Below are positions 35,586 through 43,950 of a stretch of 64,000 bases of DNA, piece after piece; positions within the stretch are counted from its first letter, which is position 1; the number at the start of each line of letters is the position of its first letter. The DNA comes from Thalassobacillus devorans. GTDB taxonomy: Bacteria; Bacillota; Bacilli; Bacillales; Halobacillaceae. The position numbers and the translations under genes are program-made. A model generated the notes under the pieces. The model saw only the letters and a list, made by a program, of their open reading frames with translations, was not told the DNA's origin and made no database searches. Location: NCBI RefSeq assembly GCF_900176565.1, contig NZ_FXEH01000006.1, positions 1,302,001 to 1,366,000 on the forward strand. The letters are read 5' to 3'.

Positions 35586-35621
35586 TACCGCAATTTATAC
35601 CGGTTAAGCACCCTTGCGGTA
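35586..35621. other. Hairpin in the hbs-spoIVA gap
   Basis: TACCGCAA (35586-35593) pairs with TTGCGGTA (35614-35621). It lies in the gene-free stretch 35560-35880, in which I see no coding sequence. No T run follows. Confidence 0.35.
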
Positions 35622-35775
35622 CATGAAGCGTACCATATTCATTTTCAGGATGCAAGAAACGTGCAGGCCTTGGTATGACAGCGTTTGTGCGATTTTCAAT
35701 AAAGGCTCTCTACGATATTACGACACCCTGCTTTCAATCTCCTGCTAATTCGAAAAATATTTTTCAAAAACACTG

Positions 35776-35819
35776 AAAAACTAAGGCTTGCCGCCGAGTA
35801 CATACGGCGAAAACCTTAG
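35776..35819 (-). terminator. Orphan minus-strand terminator in the hbs-spoIVA gap
   Basis: CTAAGG (35781-35786) pairs with CCTTAG (35814-35819), with an inner CGCCG/CGGCG stem. It is followed on the minus strand by five Ts. spoIVA already has its own terminator at 36134-36157, so the transcript ended here is unknown. Confidence 0.6.
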
Positions 35820-35879
35820 GATATTATCGTCAAACATATAGTCTTTTAAACGTGGTTATTGATTTTTCATAAGAGATTC

Positions 35880-36095
35880 ATTCAAAAACAGGGCCAAAAA
35901 GACGAAGACTTAATTTCGAGAAATCAAAGGTTCTTTATCATAATAGAGTCAGGGCTGGCTGGGAAACTACTCGCTTTCCGAGGAAGCTCACCGTACGCCC
36001 ATGGAAAGCGAGTGATTTCCCGGCCCTCCAGAGGCACTCATCCGTAACGGAAACAACATATCTTGAAATTTATTCTTCAACAAAAATCAGCTTAG
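35880..36095. repeat. Composite repeat locus 2, deletion derivative
   Basis: The outer left part of a left half (to 35978, ending CTCGCTTTCC) is joined directly to the distal part of a right half (from GAGGAAGCTCACC). Degenerate terminal repeats remain at about 35904 and 36059-36078. The junction leaves a perfect inverted repeat CTCGCTTTCC / GGAAAGCGAG. Confidence 0.8.
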
Positions 36096-36133
36096 ATGTA
36101 AACCTCCACTGATATTAATTAAGAGCATCCAAT

Positions 36134-36157
36134 AAAAAAACGGCCCTCTCAAGAGCC
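36134..36157 (-). terminator. Intrinsic terminator of spoIVA
   Basis: GGCTCT pairs with AGGGCC (36142-36157) with a wobble and is followed on the minus strand by seven Ts, directly at the spoIVA stop. Confidence 0.8.
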
Positions 36158-36158
36158 A

Positions 36159-37637
36159 TTATAGTATAATTGCAATCATTCCGCCTTGACCTTCGTTAAT
36201 GATTCTTTCAAGCGTTTCTTTTAATTTATAGCGGGCATTCTCCGGCATGAGTGATAATTTAGCCTGAATTCCTTCTCGTACGATTGAACTGAGTGAACGA
36301 CCGAAGATGTCAGAATTCCATATTGATAATGGATCCTCTTCAAAGTCCTGCATTAAATAGCGGACAAGTTCCTCACTTTGCTTCTCTGTTCCGATTATCG
36401 GTGAAAATTCCGAATGGACATCAACTTTAACCATATGGATGGAAGGAGCGACCGCCTTCAAACGTACGCCGAACCTGGAACCCTGTCTGATTATTTCTGG
36501 TTCTTCCAATGCCATGTCATGGAGCGTTGGAGCAGCAATTCCATACCCAGTTTGCTTTACCATGTTAAGTGCTTCTGCCACTTGATCATACTCTCTCTTT
36601 GCATGTGAGAAGTCCTGCATAATTTGTAACAGATGATCTTTCCCCCGGATTTCTTCCCCGACAATCTCTTTAAGTACTACATCGTATAAATGATCCGGGG
36701 CCTGGAGGTCGATTTCAGCTACACCTTCCCCTAATTCCATACCAGAAAGGTTTGCTCTTGAAATATATTCATAATCATCGAAATGACCAACTACCCGACT
36801 GACATCCCGCAGACGTTTGATATCCTGTACTGTTTCTTCAATGGCAGATTGGAAGTTGTTCCTTAGCCAATGCCCCTCTTCCAATACCATTACCCAGCTC
36901 GGCAGGTTGACGTTTACTTCCAGGACAGGGAATTCATATAACGCCTCTCTCAACACATTGTTTACATCGTCTTCCCGCATGGCTTCCACGGATAAAGCAA
37001 TGACAGGGATATCATATTTCTCACTCAGTTCCTCCCGTAGTAATTCTGTATCCTTGTGATAAGGCTGCACAGAGTTGACTACCATGATGAAAGGCTTACC
37101 AACCTCTTTCATTTCCTCCACAATTCTTTCTTCCGCTTCGACATATTCACTGCGTTCAATTTCCCCGATGGTGCCATCGGTCGTTACTACTACTCCGATC
37201 GTCGAATGATCCTGAATGACTTTTCTTGTACCAATTTCTGCAGCCTCGTGGAACGGAATAGCCTCTTCATACCAAGGGGTGTTAATCATTCGGGGCCCGT
37301 TTTCATCTTCATATCCTACCGCCCCTTTAACTGCATAACCTACACAATCTACCAGCCTGATATTGACGTCCAGACCTTCATCCACAGCAACAGAAACAGC
37401 CTGGTTCGGGACAAACTTAGGTTCGGTAGTCATGATCGTTTTCCCGGCAGCACTTTGTGGCAGCTCATCCATTGCCCGTTCACGATCAGATTCATCTGCC
37501 ATTTGCGGCAGAACCACCAGTTCCATGAATTTCTTGATGAATGTGGATTTACCTGTACGGACCGCCCCGACAACACCCAGATAAATATCTCCATTCGTCC
37601 GTTTGGAAATATCTTTGAAAATATCGACTTTTTCCAA
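36159..37637 (-). CDS. spoIVA: Stage IV sporulation protein A, spore-coat basement ATPase
   Basis: A 492-residue cytoskeletal ATPase that polymerises on the forespore surface and anchors the coat. The Walker A loop is GAVRTGKSTF (about residues 24-33). The remaining P-loop/GTPase-like domain has VDCVGYAVKGA and MVVNSVQPYHKDTE. The C-terminus that binds SpoVM and the membrane is present. TTG 37637 is the start: AGGAGGGG lies 5 nt upstream, the N-terminus reads EKVDIFKDI as in the family, and the length equals the B. subtilis protein. A sigma-E promoter lies upstream. Confidence 0.97.
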   Translation of the reverse strand: MEKVDIFKDISKRTNGDIYLGVVGAVRTGKSTFIKKFMELVVLPQMADESDRERAMDELPQSAAGKTIMTTEPKFVPNQAVSVAVDEGLDVNIRLVDCVGYAVKGAVGYEDENGPRMINTPWYEEAIPFHEAAEIGTRKVIQDHSTIGVVVTTDGTIGEIERSEYVEAEERIVEEMKEVGKPFIMVVNSVQPYHKDTELLREELSEKYDIPVIALSVEAMREDDVNNVLREALYEFPVLEVNVNLPSWVMVLEEGHWLRNNFQSAIEETVQDIKRLRDVSRVVGHFDDYEYISRANLSGMELGEGVAEIDLQAPDHLYDVVLKEIVGEEIRGKDHLLQIMQDFSHAKREYDQVAEALNMVKQTGYGIAAPTLHDMALEEPEIIRQGSRFGVRLKAVAPSIHMVKVDVHSEFSPIIGTEKQSEELVRYLMQDFEEDPLSIWNSDIFGRSLSSIVREGIQAKLSLMPENARYKLKETLERIINEGQGGMIAIIL

Positions 37638-37694
37638 AAGATCCCCTCCTGATCTGCCTCGACTCATAAAACTTATACGAGCTATGACATTATG

Positions 37695-37723
37695 ATTCTA
37701 TGTTGTTGTCCTAATAGAATATG
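37695..37723 (-). promoter_or_regulatory. Sigma-E promoter of spoIVA
   Basis: On the minus strand TCATATT (-35) and CATAGAAT (-10, one mismatch to CATACAAT) are 15 nt apart. spoIVA is a known sigma-E gene in B. subtilis, which fits mother-cell expression. Confidence 0.75.
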
Positions 37724-37750
37724 ACTGTTTTTTTCACCTTTTTCTACAAC

Positions 37751-37800
37751 AAAAAAAGCATAAGGAACCGGCCAGTTGATCTGTCCAGTCTCTTATGCTT
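37751..37800 (-). terminator. Intrinsic terminator of yphF
   Basis: AAGCATAAG pairs with CTTATGCTT (arms at 37792-37800 and 37757-37764) around a 26-nt loop and is followed on the minus strand by seven Ts. It separates yphF from the spoIVA promoter. Confidence 0.75.
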
Positions 37801-37818
37801 ATGATATATTTATTTCCT

Positions 37819-38538
37819 CTATGCCTCCGACATAAAAACCGGCTCACCATCTTCTATCGTATACGGGTGAGAATATACCGGCACAAATGGTGAATGATCC
37901 ACCAATAAAAATCTGATATCATCTCCTGGCTGATAATCATGATCTTTATTTTGAATATAATTATATAAATCTTTTCGGTAGTCCACCACTAACTCTCCGC
38001 CTCCTGTAATATAGACGGGTAATGGCTCCTGAGAGTAGGGACTGGTGACCGTCAACGGCGCATCCAGACCGAGCTTTTCATAATCCAAATCAAATATCCC
38101 CTTGGAAACTTGAGATTTATAAGGAGGATATTGGTTGTTTTGCTCATAACGATTGAGCTGTGACCTGATCGAACGAAGCTCCTCGGTAATACGCAAATCT
38201 ATCAATTTGACGGTAGGATTGTTCTCCGGGTCCACTAAAACATACTGGTAGACACCCCCATTTTCAAAGGCATTACCTGGTGTCTCAGAAATAAGACTCT
38301 TTTCTTTTAATTTATTAAAATCGATAACATACTTCTGGAAGATCGGTGTGTCTTGTTCTTTCGTTTTAATCGGTAATAGCCCTTGTTCTTGTTCTTTATA
38401 GGAATCGATCGCTCTTTGAACATTCTCAAGCTGTACCTCATTAGGAACGTTATTTTTGGAAAGACGGTCATTGGGATATAAACAACCTGTCAAAAGGAAT
38501 AATGTCAATAAAGCTACAACGATACCTTTGATTTTCAT
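37819..38538 (-). CDS. yphF: YphF-like lipoprotein
   Basis: A 239-residue predicted lipoprotein. The signal peptide ends in the lipobox LLTGC (Cys about residue 19). The mature part is predicted mixed alpha/beta with no known catalytic motif; PVYITGGGELVVDYRKDLYNYI and FVPVYSHPYTIEDGEPVF recur in the family. Function unknown. It lies between spoIVA and yphE as in B. subtilis, and GGGAGG precedes the ATG. Confidence 0.85.
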   Translation of the reverse strand: MKIKGIVVALLTLFLLTGCLYPNDRLSKNNVPNEVQLENVQRAIDSYKEQEQGLLPIKTKEQDTPIFQKYVIDFNKLKEKSLISETPGNAFENGGVYQYVLVDPENNPTVKLIDLRITEELRSIRSQLNRYEQNNQYPPYKSQVSKGIFDLDYEKLGLDAPLTVTSPYSQEPLPVYITGGGELVVDYRKDLYNYIQNKDHDYQPGDDIRFLLVDHSPFVPVYSHPYTIEDGEPVFMSEA

Positions 38539-38561
38539 AAATTAGCCTCCCTTGCCAGCTA

Positions 38562-38759
38562 CTAACCGGTTGGTCCGCTGAAAACGATGTAAAAGATAAT
38601 AAACCCGGATAAAATCATAAATATGTAGGCTAGAACCGCCACAACCCCCGCCAGAATCCCTTTTAATTTGTACCGGCTCAGCATAATGAGCCCAATGGCC
38701 AGAAACATAAAAATGATGCCAGCAAGAGATATATACATATTCAACATGGAAGTAGACAT
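38562..38759 (-). CDS. yphE: YphE-like small membrane protein (DUF2768)
   Basis: A 65-residue protein with two transmembrane helices (about 5-28 and 33-60) joined by a short basic loop (SRYKLKG). GGGGG lies 7 nt before the ATG. A longer overlapping reading in another frame (38542-38793) lacks a ribosome site and family resemblance. Length and position match YphE. Function unknown. Confidence 0.83.
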   Translation of the reverse strand: MSTSMLNMYISLAGIIFMFLAIGLIMLSRYKLKGILAGVVAVLAYIFMILSGFIIFYIVFSGPTG

Positions 38760-38851
38760 TTATATTCCCCCAATCGTCTAACTCTGTATTCACCTCAGGT
38801 ATTATACCATAGTGGTTGTCCGATTCCCCAATGAATGCATAAGAAATGAGA

Positions 38852-38938
38852 CTGCAGCAAGATCTTATTGGAAAATTTCTATCTGTTTAGACAGGTATTT
38901 TTCCACCCGCCTATTTTCCAACAATGAGCCTGTTGCAG
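38852..38938. repeat. Long imperfect inverted repeat between yphE and the spoVIF-like gene
   Basis: Arms of about 25 nt (38852-38876 and 38913-38938) share CTGCA at the outer end and TTGGAAAAT at the inner end, with a small CTGT-TTAG-ACAG hairpin in the middle. The gap 38794-39042 has no coding sequence. It differs in sequence from the four composite repeats. Confidence 0.55.
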
Positions 38939-39042
38939 CCCCTTGACTAAATAATCCCCACGGCAGCTCAAATAGAATGGTTGCTGCGAGTTATCTTATG
39001 CAGTTGATGGGATGCCCGTATAATCACATGCCCAACCACCGT

Positions 39043-39303
39043 TTATTTTTTAAACAGTTGGTTCAAACTGTTCATATCAAGCGGCATATTTTGGTTAATG
39101 ATCGCCTTAACGATTTTGTCTTCCTTTTCTTTAGAAACTGGTTTATTAGCCATCCTTGATAATTGTCTCACTAATTGACGGATTGTCTTTTCATCTGAAA
39201 AATCAGCGTTTTTTACTGAATCGGCTACTTTGAATATTTCATCAGGCGATACATTTGATTTCTTTTGAATTTGATCAAAAAGATTCCTTTGAAAATCACT
39301 CAC
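39043..39303 (-). CDS. Stage VI sporulation protein F-like protein
   Basis: An 86-residue helical protein. DEKTIRQLVRQLSRMANKPVSKEKEDKIVKAI is close to the SpoVIF (YjcC) family, which helps spore coat assembly and resistance in B. subtilis. The start is GTG with GAGGAGGG upstream. It sits between yphE and gpsA, a slot empty in B. subtilis as I remember it. Whether it is the orthologue or a paralogue cannot be told from this window. Confidence 0.72.
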   Translation of the reverse strand: MSDFQRNLFDQIQKKSNVSPDEIFKVADSVKNADFSDEKTIRQLVRQLSRMANKPVSKEKEDKIVKAIINQNMPLDMNSLNQLFKK

Positions 39304-39380
39304 TCAATGTCCCTCCTCGTGCATAACATTCAACATATCATATGCATCAGAGGGTGTATTGTGAGGGATTAACAAGATGT

Positions 39381-40415
39381 TTATGGCTGTTCGCCTAATA
39401 AATTACTCAAGTCTTCCATTTCATGTCGTCTGCCCCTGGTCATCAGTTGGTCGACGACATCTTTTGGTTTTGCGTCTTCAAAAAGTATACGATAAAGGCC
39501 ATTCGTAATCGGCATCTCTACCTGCTGCTCTTCAGCAAATTGGTAGGCGGCTTTGGTCGTTCGTACTCCTTCAACGACCATTCCCATCTTATCAAGCACC
39601 TCTTCTAAATCATTCCCCTTGCCCAATAAGTTGCCCGCTCGCCAGTTCCTGCTGTGAGGGCTGGTACAGGTGACAATCAAATCACCAACTCCTGATAAAC
39701 CAGCAAACGTCAATGGATTGGCGCCCATTGCCACTCCGAGCCTCGTGATTTCCGCAAGACCCCTGGTAATCAGAGCTGCCTTGGCATTATCGCCATACCC
39801 TAGACCATCCGATATCCCGGCACCAAGGGCTATGATGTTTTTCAGAGCCCCGCCCAGCTCCACGCCTACCAAATCAGGAGAGGTATAGACACGGAACCTT
39901 TCGTTGATGAATAGATCCTGGACGGCTTCGGCTTTTTCCAGATTTTCTGAAGAGACGGTCACCGTTGTCGGCTGACGCCGGCTAACCTCTTCCGCATGAC
40001 TCGGCCCGGAAAGGACAACAATTGCCTCGTACAGCTTATCAGGCATTTCCTCTGCTATCACTTCCGAAACCCGCTTATAAGTAGAAGGCTCAATGCCTTT
40101 TGATGCATGCGTAATCGTCACTGGGTGATCGATTACCTCTGCTAATTGCTGGCACACTTCCCGCATTGCTTTGGTGGGTACTACCAGTACGATATGAGAT
40201 GCACCATAGACCGCTTCAGCCAAGTCATGATGAGCTTTAATAGACGAAGGGATGGTAACCCCTTCTAGATATTTCGGGTTAGAATGTGTGCGGTTCATCT
40301 CTTCTGCCTGCTCTTTTCGATGTGTCCACAAACTGACATCATGCTTATTATCTGCAAGTACAAGAGCTAAAGCTGTGCCCCAGCTTCCGGCACCAATTAC
40401 TGCTACTTTTTCCAT
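39381..40415 (-). CDS. gpsA: Glycerol-3-phosphate dehydrogenase [NAD(P)+]
   Basis: A 344-residue cytosolic enzyme that makes sn-glycerol-3-phosphate for phospholipids. The dinucleotide loop is VAVIGAGSWGTALA; the catalytic lysine is in GVELGGALKNIIALGAGI. SHASKGIE-like THASKGIEPST and VLSGPSHAEEV are present. ATG 40415 with GGAAGG is chosen over a frame extending into der. Gap to der is 19 nt. Confidence 0.95.
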   Translation of the reverse strand: MEKVAVIGAGSWGTALALVLADNKHDVSLWTHRKEQAEEMNRTHSNPKYLEGVTIPSSIKAHHDLAEAVYGASHIVLVVPTKAMREVCQQLAEVIDHPVTITHASKGIEPSTYKRVSEVIAEEMPDKLYEAIVVLSGPSHAEEVSRRQPTTVTVSSENLEKAEAVQDLFINERFRVYTSPDLVGVELGGALKNIIALGAGISDGLGYGDNAKAALITRGLAEITRLGVAMGANPLTFAGLSGVGDLIVTCTSPHSRNWRAGNLLGKGNDLEEVLDKMGMVVEGVRTTKAAYQFAEEQQVEMPITNGLYRILFEDAKPKDVVDQLMTRGRRHEMEDLSNLLGEQP

Positions 40416-40434
40416 CGTCCTTCCGCCCCTTTCT

Positions 40435-41745
40435 TTAATTACGTCTTCTGGCAAATATTTTAATAGGCGTACCTTCGAATCCAAAGGCTTCCCTGATGCG
40501 GTTTTCTAAAAAACGTTCATAGGAAAAATGCATCAATTCCGGATCATTGACAAAAACGACAAAGCTTGGCGGCTTTACAGAAACCTGGGCCGCATAAAAC
40601 ACTTTCAATCTTTGGCCCTTTACGGTTGGGGCAGGGTTCATAGCCAATGCATCCATAATCACTTCATTTAAAATATTGGTCTGAACTCGTTTGGCATGAT
40701 TTTCACTAGCCTTCAGCACTTGAGGCAGCAGTGTATGCATGCGTTTTTTCGTTTTTGCAGATAAAAACACGATAGGGGCATAATCAAGGTACTGAAAGTG
40801 TGCCCGCACTTTTTGTTCAAACTCTTTCATGGCTTTTTCGTTTGTTTCGACAGTATCCCACTTGTTCACGACAATGACGACTGCTTTCCCTGCTTCATGC
40901 GCATAGCCGGCAATCTTTTTATCCTGTTCGATAATCCCCTCTTCAGCATCGATCAATGTCAAAACAACATCAGAACGTTCTATTGCTTTCAGTGCGCGGA
41001 GGATGCTGTACTTTTCTGTGGTTTCGTAAATTTTTCCTTTTTTCCGCATTCCTGCTGTATCAATGATTACAAAGTCTCTTCCTTCTTTTTCAAAAGGAGT
41101 ATCAATAGCATCCCTGGTAGTTCCAGCTATATCGCTGACAATCACTCGTTCCTGACCAAGCAAAGCATTGACTAAGGAAGACTTACCTACATTCGGCCTT
41201 CCTATCAAGCTGAAACGAATCGTATCATCATCTTCTGACTCTACAACTTTTTCAGGGAAATGGTCTACAACTGCATCCAGCATATCTCCCAAACCAAGTC
41301 CGTGAGTACCTGATATTGGATAAGGTTCACCAAAACCAAGAGAATAGAACTCATAAATATTTTCTCTCATCTCCGGGTTGTCAATTTTGTTTACCGCAAG
41401 TACTACCGGTTTGTTGGACTTGTAAAGTATTTTTGCGACTTCCTCGTCCGCTCCCGTAATACCATCCCGGCCATTGACCATAAAAATGATGACATCTGCC
41501 TCATCAATGGCCACCTGAGCCTGCTCCCTCATTTGTACCAGCAATGGCTCATCACCAATTTCTATCCCACCGGTATCAATGATGTTGAAAGTAGTGTTCA
41601 GCCATTCTCCTTGAGCGTAAATACGATCTCTTGTAACTCCTGGAATATCTTCTACGATGGATATTCTTTCACCAACAAGGCGGTTGAATATCGTTGATTT
41701 ACCTACATTCGGTCTGCCTACGATGGCTACGACTGATTTTCTCAT
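40435..41745 (-). CDS. der: Ribosome-assembly GTPase Der (EngA)
   Basis: A 436-residue tandem-GTPase that helps 50S subunit maturation and is usually essential. G-domain 1 has [13 protein letters not shown] and NKID; G-domain 2 (from about 175) has [18 protein letters not shown] and NKWD. A KH-like C-terminal domain follows. ATG 41745 is chosen with AAAGGATG; length equals B. subtilis Der. A short structured transcription unit lies upstream (41838-42010). Confidence 0.96.
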   Translation of the reverse strand: MRKSVVAIVGRPNVGKSTIFNRLVGERISIVEDIPGVTRDRIYAQGEWLNTTFNIIDTGGIEIGDEPLLVQMREQAQVAIDEADVIIFMVNGRDGITGADEEVAKILYKSNKPVVLAVNKIDNPEMRENIYEFYSLGFGEPYPISGTHGLGLGDMLDAVVDHFPEKVVESEDDDTIRFSLIGRPNVGKSSLVNALLGQERVIVSDIAGTTRDAIDTPFEKEGRDFVIIDTAGMRKKGKIYETTEKYSILRALKAIERSDVVLTLIDAEEGIIEQDKKIAGYAHEAGKAVVIVVNKWDTVETNEKAMKEFEQKVRAHFQYLDYAPIVFLSAKTKKRMHTLLPQVLKASENHAKRVQTNILNEVIMDALAMNPAPTVKGQRLKVFYAAQVSVKPPSFVVFVNDPELMHFSYERFLENRIREAFGFEGTPIKIFARRRN

Positions 41746-41837
41746 GAAAGGTAACATCCTTTCTGCCTGACATTATATCTTTATTTTTTGAACTCAAAGC
41801 AGTTTATCAGCATGCGTGATATGCAATATACGACATT

Positions 41838-41975
41838 AAAAAAAGGAGGGAACTTCAAGAGATGATTGCCGGCGCATGATCATCCTGCCGGTGTCACCCT
41901 TCTCTTAGAGTCAACCCCCCTGACTGACTATCCACTTTATTTTGCAGGAAAAGTCTCCTTTTCCATACTTTGTAC
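41838..41975 (-). ncRNA. Candidate small RNA or attenuated leader upstream of der
   Basis: A promoter (41982-42010) predicts a start near 41975. About 95 nt later comes a nested terminator: GGGGGG (41915-41920) pairs with CCCTCC (41845-41850), AAGAGA with TCTCTT inside it, and CCGGC with GCCGG innermost, then seven Ts (41838-41844). A small GGAAAAG/CTTTTCC hairpin and a 9-codon reading (starts MEKETF) lie in the 5' part. The unit ends 93 nt before der, so it may be a free RNA or an attenuator of der. Confidence 0.5.
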
Positions 41976-41981
41976 GTAACT

Positions 41982-42010
41982 ATTCTAGCAAACAAGTTGT
42001 CAAGAGACAA
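41982..42010 (-). promoter_or_regulatory. Sigma-A-type promoter of the unit upstream of der
   Basis: On the minus strand TTGTCT (42005-42010), 17 nt, TAGAAT (41982-41987). It lies just past the stop codon of the preceding gene. Confidence 0.6.
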
Positions 42011-42016
42011 TCTTTT

Positions 42017-42208
42017 TCAATGTTTTACGATGACATACAAATCTTTACTTAATGCATGGGCAATGCCATCGATAATGGCTTCCAGATTAGCAGCTACCAT
42101 TTCTAATTCTTCCTGGGTCTCACAGTAAAATATCGGCATGCCGCCCCCAACCCTATCTCTTGAATGGTCCGTCGTGACAGCAGCTAAAATAGACTTTTCG
42201 ATATTCAT
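42017..42208 (-). CDS. Small partner subunit of the YIEGIA membrane protein
   Basis: A 63-residue soluble protein: MNIEKSILAAVTTDHSRDRVGGG, then IFYCETQEELEMVAANLEAIIDG. This fits the family annotated as a capping-complex subunit for YIEGIA. It overlaps the stop of the membrane-protein gene by one base (TAATG) with GGAGGG upstream, so the two are translationally coupled. Molecular role unknown. Confidence 0.75.
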   Translation of the reverse strand: MNIEKSILAAVTTDHSRDRVGGGMPIFYCETQEELEMVAANLEAIIDGIAHALSKDLYVIVKH

Positions 42209-43098
42209 TAGTTTTTACCCTCCATTTCCGGTCGGGTTTCTGATGGCATACGGATGGCATTCTCTAAGACTGGCACAGCTCCAATCGCTTTGATGGCACG
42301 GTCAATATCCTGATCCTGCGGTAATATGAAGACACCGATTCTTCCATCGTCTAAATCCCTTTTGATCAATGGGACAAGTGCAGGCGTACCGGAGTCCCTG
42401 AACACTCCTAAGGTAACTGATACATCATGAAGAATAGCTTGTCTCTGGCCAAGATTGGCGATGGTTGAACGAACATTGAAATTCTTTGGTTCCAATACAA
42501 AGCCCATGCCATATTTTAAAACCTCTTCCTGTCTGTCCGGAAGTCCGATATTCATGATATAAATATTATCTACATATAAGCCTGCTCCATCAAAATGCGG
42601 CTTTACATATTTGATATTTACAATGTCCTTTAAAGTAGAACCAGTCATTAATTTTTTCGAAATTAAGTATAATACCACCGCTGTAGCGGCTGCAGCCCAA
42701 ATATTCACAGCTAAATAAACCAAAGTGGTCAGTAATGAAGTAATAATAACCAGATAATTTCGACCTTCAAAAGCTACGGCTATGCCTTCGATATACGTCT
42801 TGCCTCGAGGTACCAGTTCAAATTCATCCAATCCATTCATCGTATTTCTTTCCATGTTACGCACTTCACGAAATTGAGAGGCAGCCAGTGTGAGAAAAGT
42901 AACCGCCGTAAATTCCTTTTCCATAATCGAAGGCACAGCAAATGTGCCCAGGGAAGCCGCAATGAACCCTAAGGAAATATGAATCACCTTACCATGCAGG
43001 TAGGTGGGATATTGGCGATAATCCGTCCGTAACATGAGTAGTCTCATACTTGTACCAACAATGATTCCGAATAAAATAGGATAAGTATATTCATTCAT
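42208..43098 (-). CDS. YIEGIA-family membrane protein
   Basis: A 296-residue protein. Hydrophobic segments in about residues 4-165 are interrupted by a loop holding the family-naming motif (GKTYIEGIAVAFEGRNY). The C-terminal ~130 residues are soluble and include a regulatory-looking domain (ALVPLIKRDLDDGRIGVFILPQDQDIDRAIKAIG). ATG 43098 is chosen because it overlaps the upstream stop as ATGA. Conserved among spore formers; function unknown. Probably the yphB position. Confidence 0.8.
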   Translation of the reverse strand: MNEYTYPILFGIIVGTSMRLLMLRTDYRQYPTYLHGKVIHISLGFIAASLGTFAVPSIMEKEFTAVTFLTLAASQFREVRNMERNTMNGLDEFELVPRGKTYIEGIAVAFEGRNYLVIITSLLTTLVYLAVNIWAAAATAVVLYLISKKLMTGSTLKDIVNIKYVKPHFDGAGLYVDNIYIMNIGLPDRQEEVLKYGMGFVLEPKNFNVRSTIANLGQRQAILHDVSVTLGVFRDSGTPALVPLIKRDLDDGRIGVFILPQDQDIDRAIKAIGAVPVLENAIRMPSETRPEMEGKN

Positions 43099-43697
43099 TG
43101 CCCAAAACGCTCCGTTCTCCATTTTATTTTATATGCCGCTTTCATAACCTTGTGTTTAAGATGTTGCAAGGCAAGCAGCACAAGCGAGAGAAATACCCCT
43201 TTTATCAGAAACAGCAGATCACTAATATGGCCTATGGAATGCATCAGCCCATAAGAAGTCAGGATATAGCCACTCAATAAATTGCCGGTGGATGCAACAA
43301 AAACGTACATCATCATACGCTGCCACGGATGTTTGGTCATTACCGTTAGCAGCAGCAGGAAAAGAATCATTACAATTGTCTGGGCAGGGAATATCAACCA
43401 TACAGGATTTATAAAAAGAAATAAATGGATACCAGCAAGCATGATACCGAATGTCACCAGATAACTCATCTGCCATAACGTGACCTTAATTTTAAAGAGA
43501 AACAATAGTGCGCTCGCCCATATAAACATTAAAGCCAAGGAGAGGTTTGTTTCTGCCAGGGACAGATAACGTTCAGAAAGCAGGAGAAAAATCAGCAGTC
43601 CAGTGGAAAACTTTGTACGCCAATAATCATCTTCATAAAAAAAGACCACAGCTATCCATACCATCCAGCTGAACCAATAAAATAATGCTGTTTCCAC
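43095..43697 (-). CDS. yphA: YphA-like multi-pass membrane protein
   Basis: A 200-residue integral membrane protein with about seven hydrophobic segments. Length and place next to the YIEGIA gene match B. subtilis YphA. Function unknown. GTG 43697 is chosen because GGGAG lies 8 nt upstream; longer readings are without a ribosome site. First gene of a three-gene operon ending at 42017. Confidence 0.78.
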   Translation of the reverse strand: METALFYWFSWMVWIAVVFFYEDDYWRTKFSTGLLIFLLLSERYLSLAETNLSLALMFIWASALLFLFKIKVTLWQMSYLVTFGIMLAGIHLFLFINPVWLIFPAQTIVMILFLLLLTVMTKHPWQRMMMYVFVASTGNLLSGYILTSYGLMHSIGHISDLLFLIKGVFLSLVLLALQHLKHKVMKAAYKIKWRTERFGQ

Positions 43698-43801
43698 TTG
43701 TCCTACTCCCTTTCTTTTTAACATTATGGATGGAAGCATAAATATTTAAACCTCATAGATTAAATTTGCCCGGGAATAATAAGAAGCGAGGAGGGATAGC
43801 T

Positions 43802-43909
43802 ATGGGAAAAGATCGTCAAGAATCAAAGCTAAAAAAAGAAAGAAGAGTAGAATCAGACCGTGATGTCAAAAAAGCAAAAAAAGGTACTACTTCTGTTGAA
43901 TCGAAATGA
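43802..43909 (+). CDS. ypzI: YpzI-like small basic protein
   Basis: A 35-residue, very hydrophilic protein: MGKDRQESKLKKERRVESDRD, then a Lys-rich stretch and a TTSVESK end. GAGGAGGG lies 6 nt before the ATG, and a strong terminator follows directly, so this is a complete gene. It matches the YpzI family of short bacillus proteins. Function unknown. It is divergent from yphA and convergent with fni. Confidence 0.8.
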   Translation: MGKDRQESKLKKERRVESDRDVKKAKKGTTSVESK

Positions 43910-43950
43910 AAAAGCTGCCTCTAAAGTTACTACTTTAGAGGCAGCTTTTT
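43909..43950. terminator. Bidirectional terminator of ypzI and fni
   Basis: A 16-bp stem (AAAGCTGCCTCTAAAG with its exact complement at 43933-43948) with a 6-nt loop has A and T runs on both sides. It serves the two convergent genes. Confidence 0.92.

Noticed and set aside
38542-38793. 83-codon frame overlapping yphE
   Set aside because: It lacks a ribosome site and hydrophobic pattern; the yphE frame has both and matches the family.
41891-41906. GGGTGACACCGG resembling the T-box antiterminator core
   Set aside because: The T-box core is GGGTGGnACCGCG; two key positions differ, the unit is too short for stem I with a specifier loop, and der is not an amino-acid gene.
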